Assembly (NCBI GenBank): GCA_937922175.1
Contig: CAKZUU010000136.1
Coordinates: forward strand, 1 to 6,265
Origin: an uncultured Gemmataceae bacterium
Lineage (GTDB): Bacteria > Planctomycetota > Planctomycetia > Gemmatales > Gemmataceae
DNA: 6,265 nucleotides
Direction of reading: 5' to 3'
Position numbers and translations under genes: made by a program. Below, piece by piece: positions 6,215 through 6,265 of the stretch (its first letter is position 1; every line of letters starts with the position of its first letter). A model generated the notes under the pieces. The model was not told the origin of the DNA, ran no database searches, and saw only the letters and a list, made by a program, of their open reading frames with translations.

Positions 6215-6265
6215 ATGCAAGAAGGTTCGTCCGGTATTGGTGCCCTGACACCTCTCCGCGAGACA
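6215..6265 (+). CDS. Possible start of a divergent gene, truncated at window edge
   Basis: An ATG at 6215 follows a strong Shine-Dalgarno GGGAG (6201-6205) with 9-nt spacing, and the frame stays open for 17 codons to the end of the window (MQEGSSGIGALTPLRET). The divergent arrangement with the zinc-ribbon gene leaves a 114-nt intergenic region, reasonable for two promoters. Seventeen residues are too few to assign a family, and such a stretch can be open by chance. A second ATG at 6196 in another frame is also open but has no ribosome binding site. Confidence 0.35.
   Translation, partial: MQEGSSGIGALTPLRET

Noticed and set aside
1..6265. CRISPR array, tRNA/rRNA gene, insertion sequence or phage genes
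   Set aside because: I looked for evenly spaced direct repeats, tRNA-like folds, transposase motifs and terminal inverted repeats and saw none; nearly all of the window is accounted for by protein genes.

Overview
This window is moderately GC-rich bacterial DNA, densely packed with ordinary-looking genes. The organism is most likely a planctomycete, possibly Gemmata-like. I infer this from the MJ0042-type zinc-ribbon membrane protein and from the unusual ketosynthase/acyltransferase set. No rRNA or other marker gene in the window confirms it.

Layout. Positions 1-3846 (+ strand) hold a compact block of five co-oriented genes: the 3' part of a class V PLP-dependent aminotransferase (isopenicillin-N-epimerase-like), a DUF374-type lysophospholipid acyltransferase, an acyl carrier protein (ACP), a short ketosynthase-like protein without the catalytic cysteine, and a full-length FabF-type ketosynthase with an intact Cys-His-His triad. 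The last four are tightly packed: the acyltransferase ends 17 nt before the ACP start, and the later gaps are 15 nt and 5 nt. They are very probably one transcription unit. The block meets a convergent - strand pair with only 7 nt between the stop codons: a YifB/ComM-family Mg-chelatase-like AAA+ ATPase (3854-5389) and, upstream of it, a small protein with two zinc ribbons and two membrane helices (5489-6100). At the right edge, a + strand start codon with a good Shine-Dalgarno sequence (6215) may open a divergent gene that runs out of the window.

How the genes may work together. The ACP, the Cys-less short ketosynthase and the active ketosynthase look like the core of a type II fatty-acid/polyketide-like elongation machine. 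The short protein would act as a chain-length-factor-like partner, as in the KS:CLF pairs of aryl polyene (ApeO/ApeC) systems. The DUF374 acyltransferase could move the finished chain onto a lipid, and the PLP enzyme could supply or modify an amino-acid-type moiety. This makes a secondary-lipid or pigment pathway the most interesting content here. The product cannot be read from this window, because the reductase, dehydratase and starter-activation genes expected for such a pathway are not in it. The ComM-like ATPase and zinc-ribbon protein look like unrelated neighbours.
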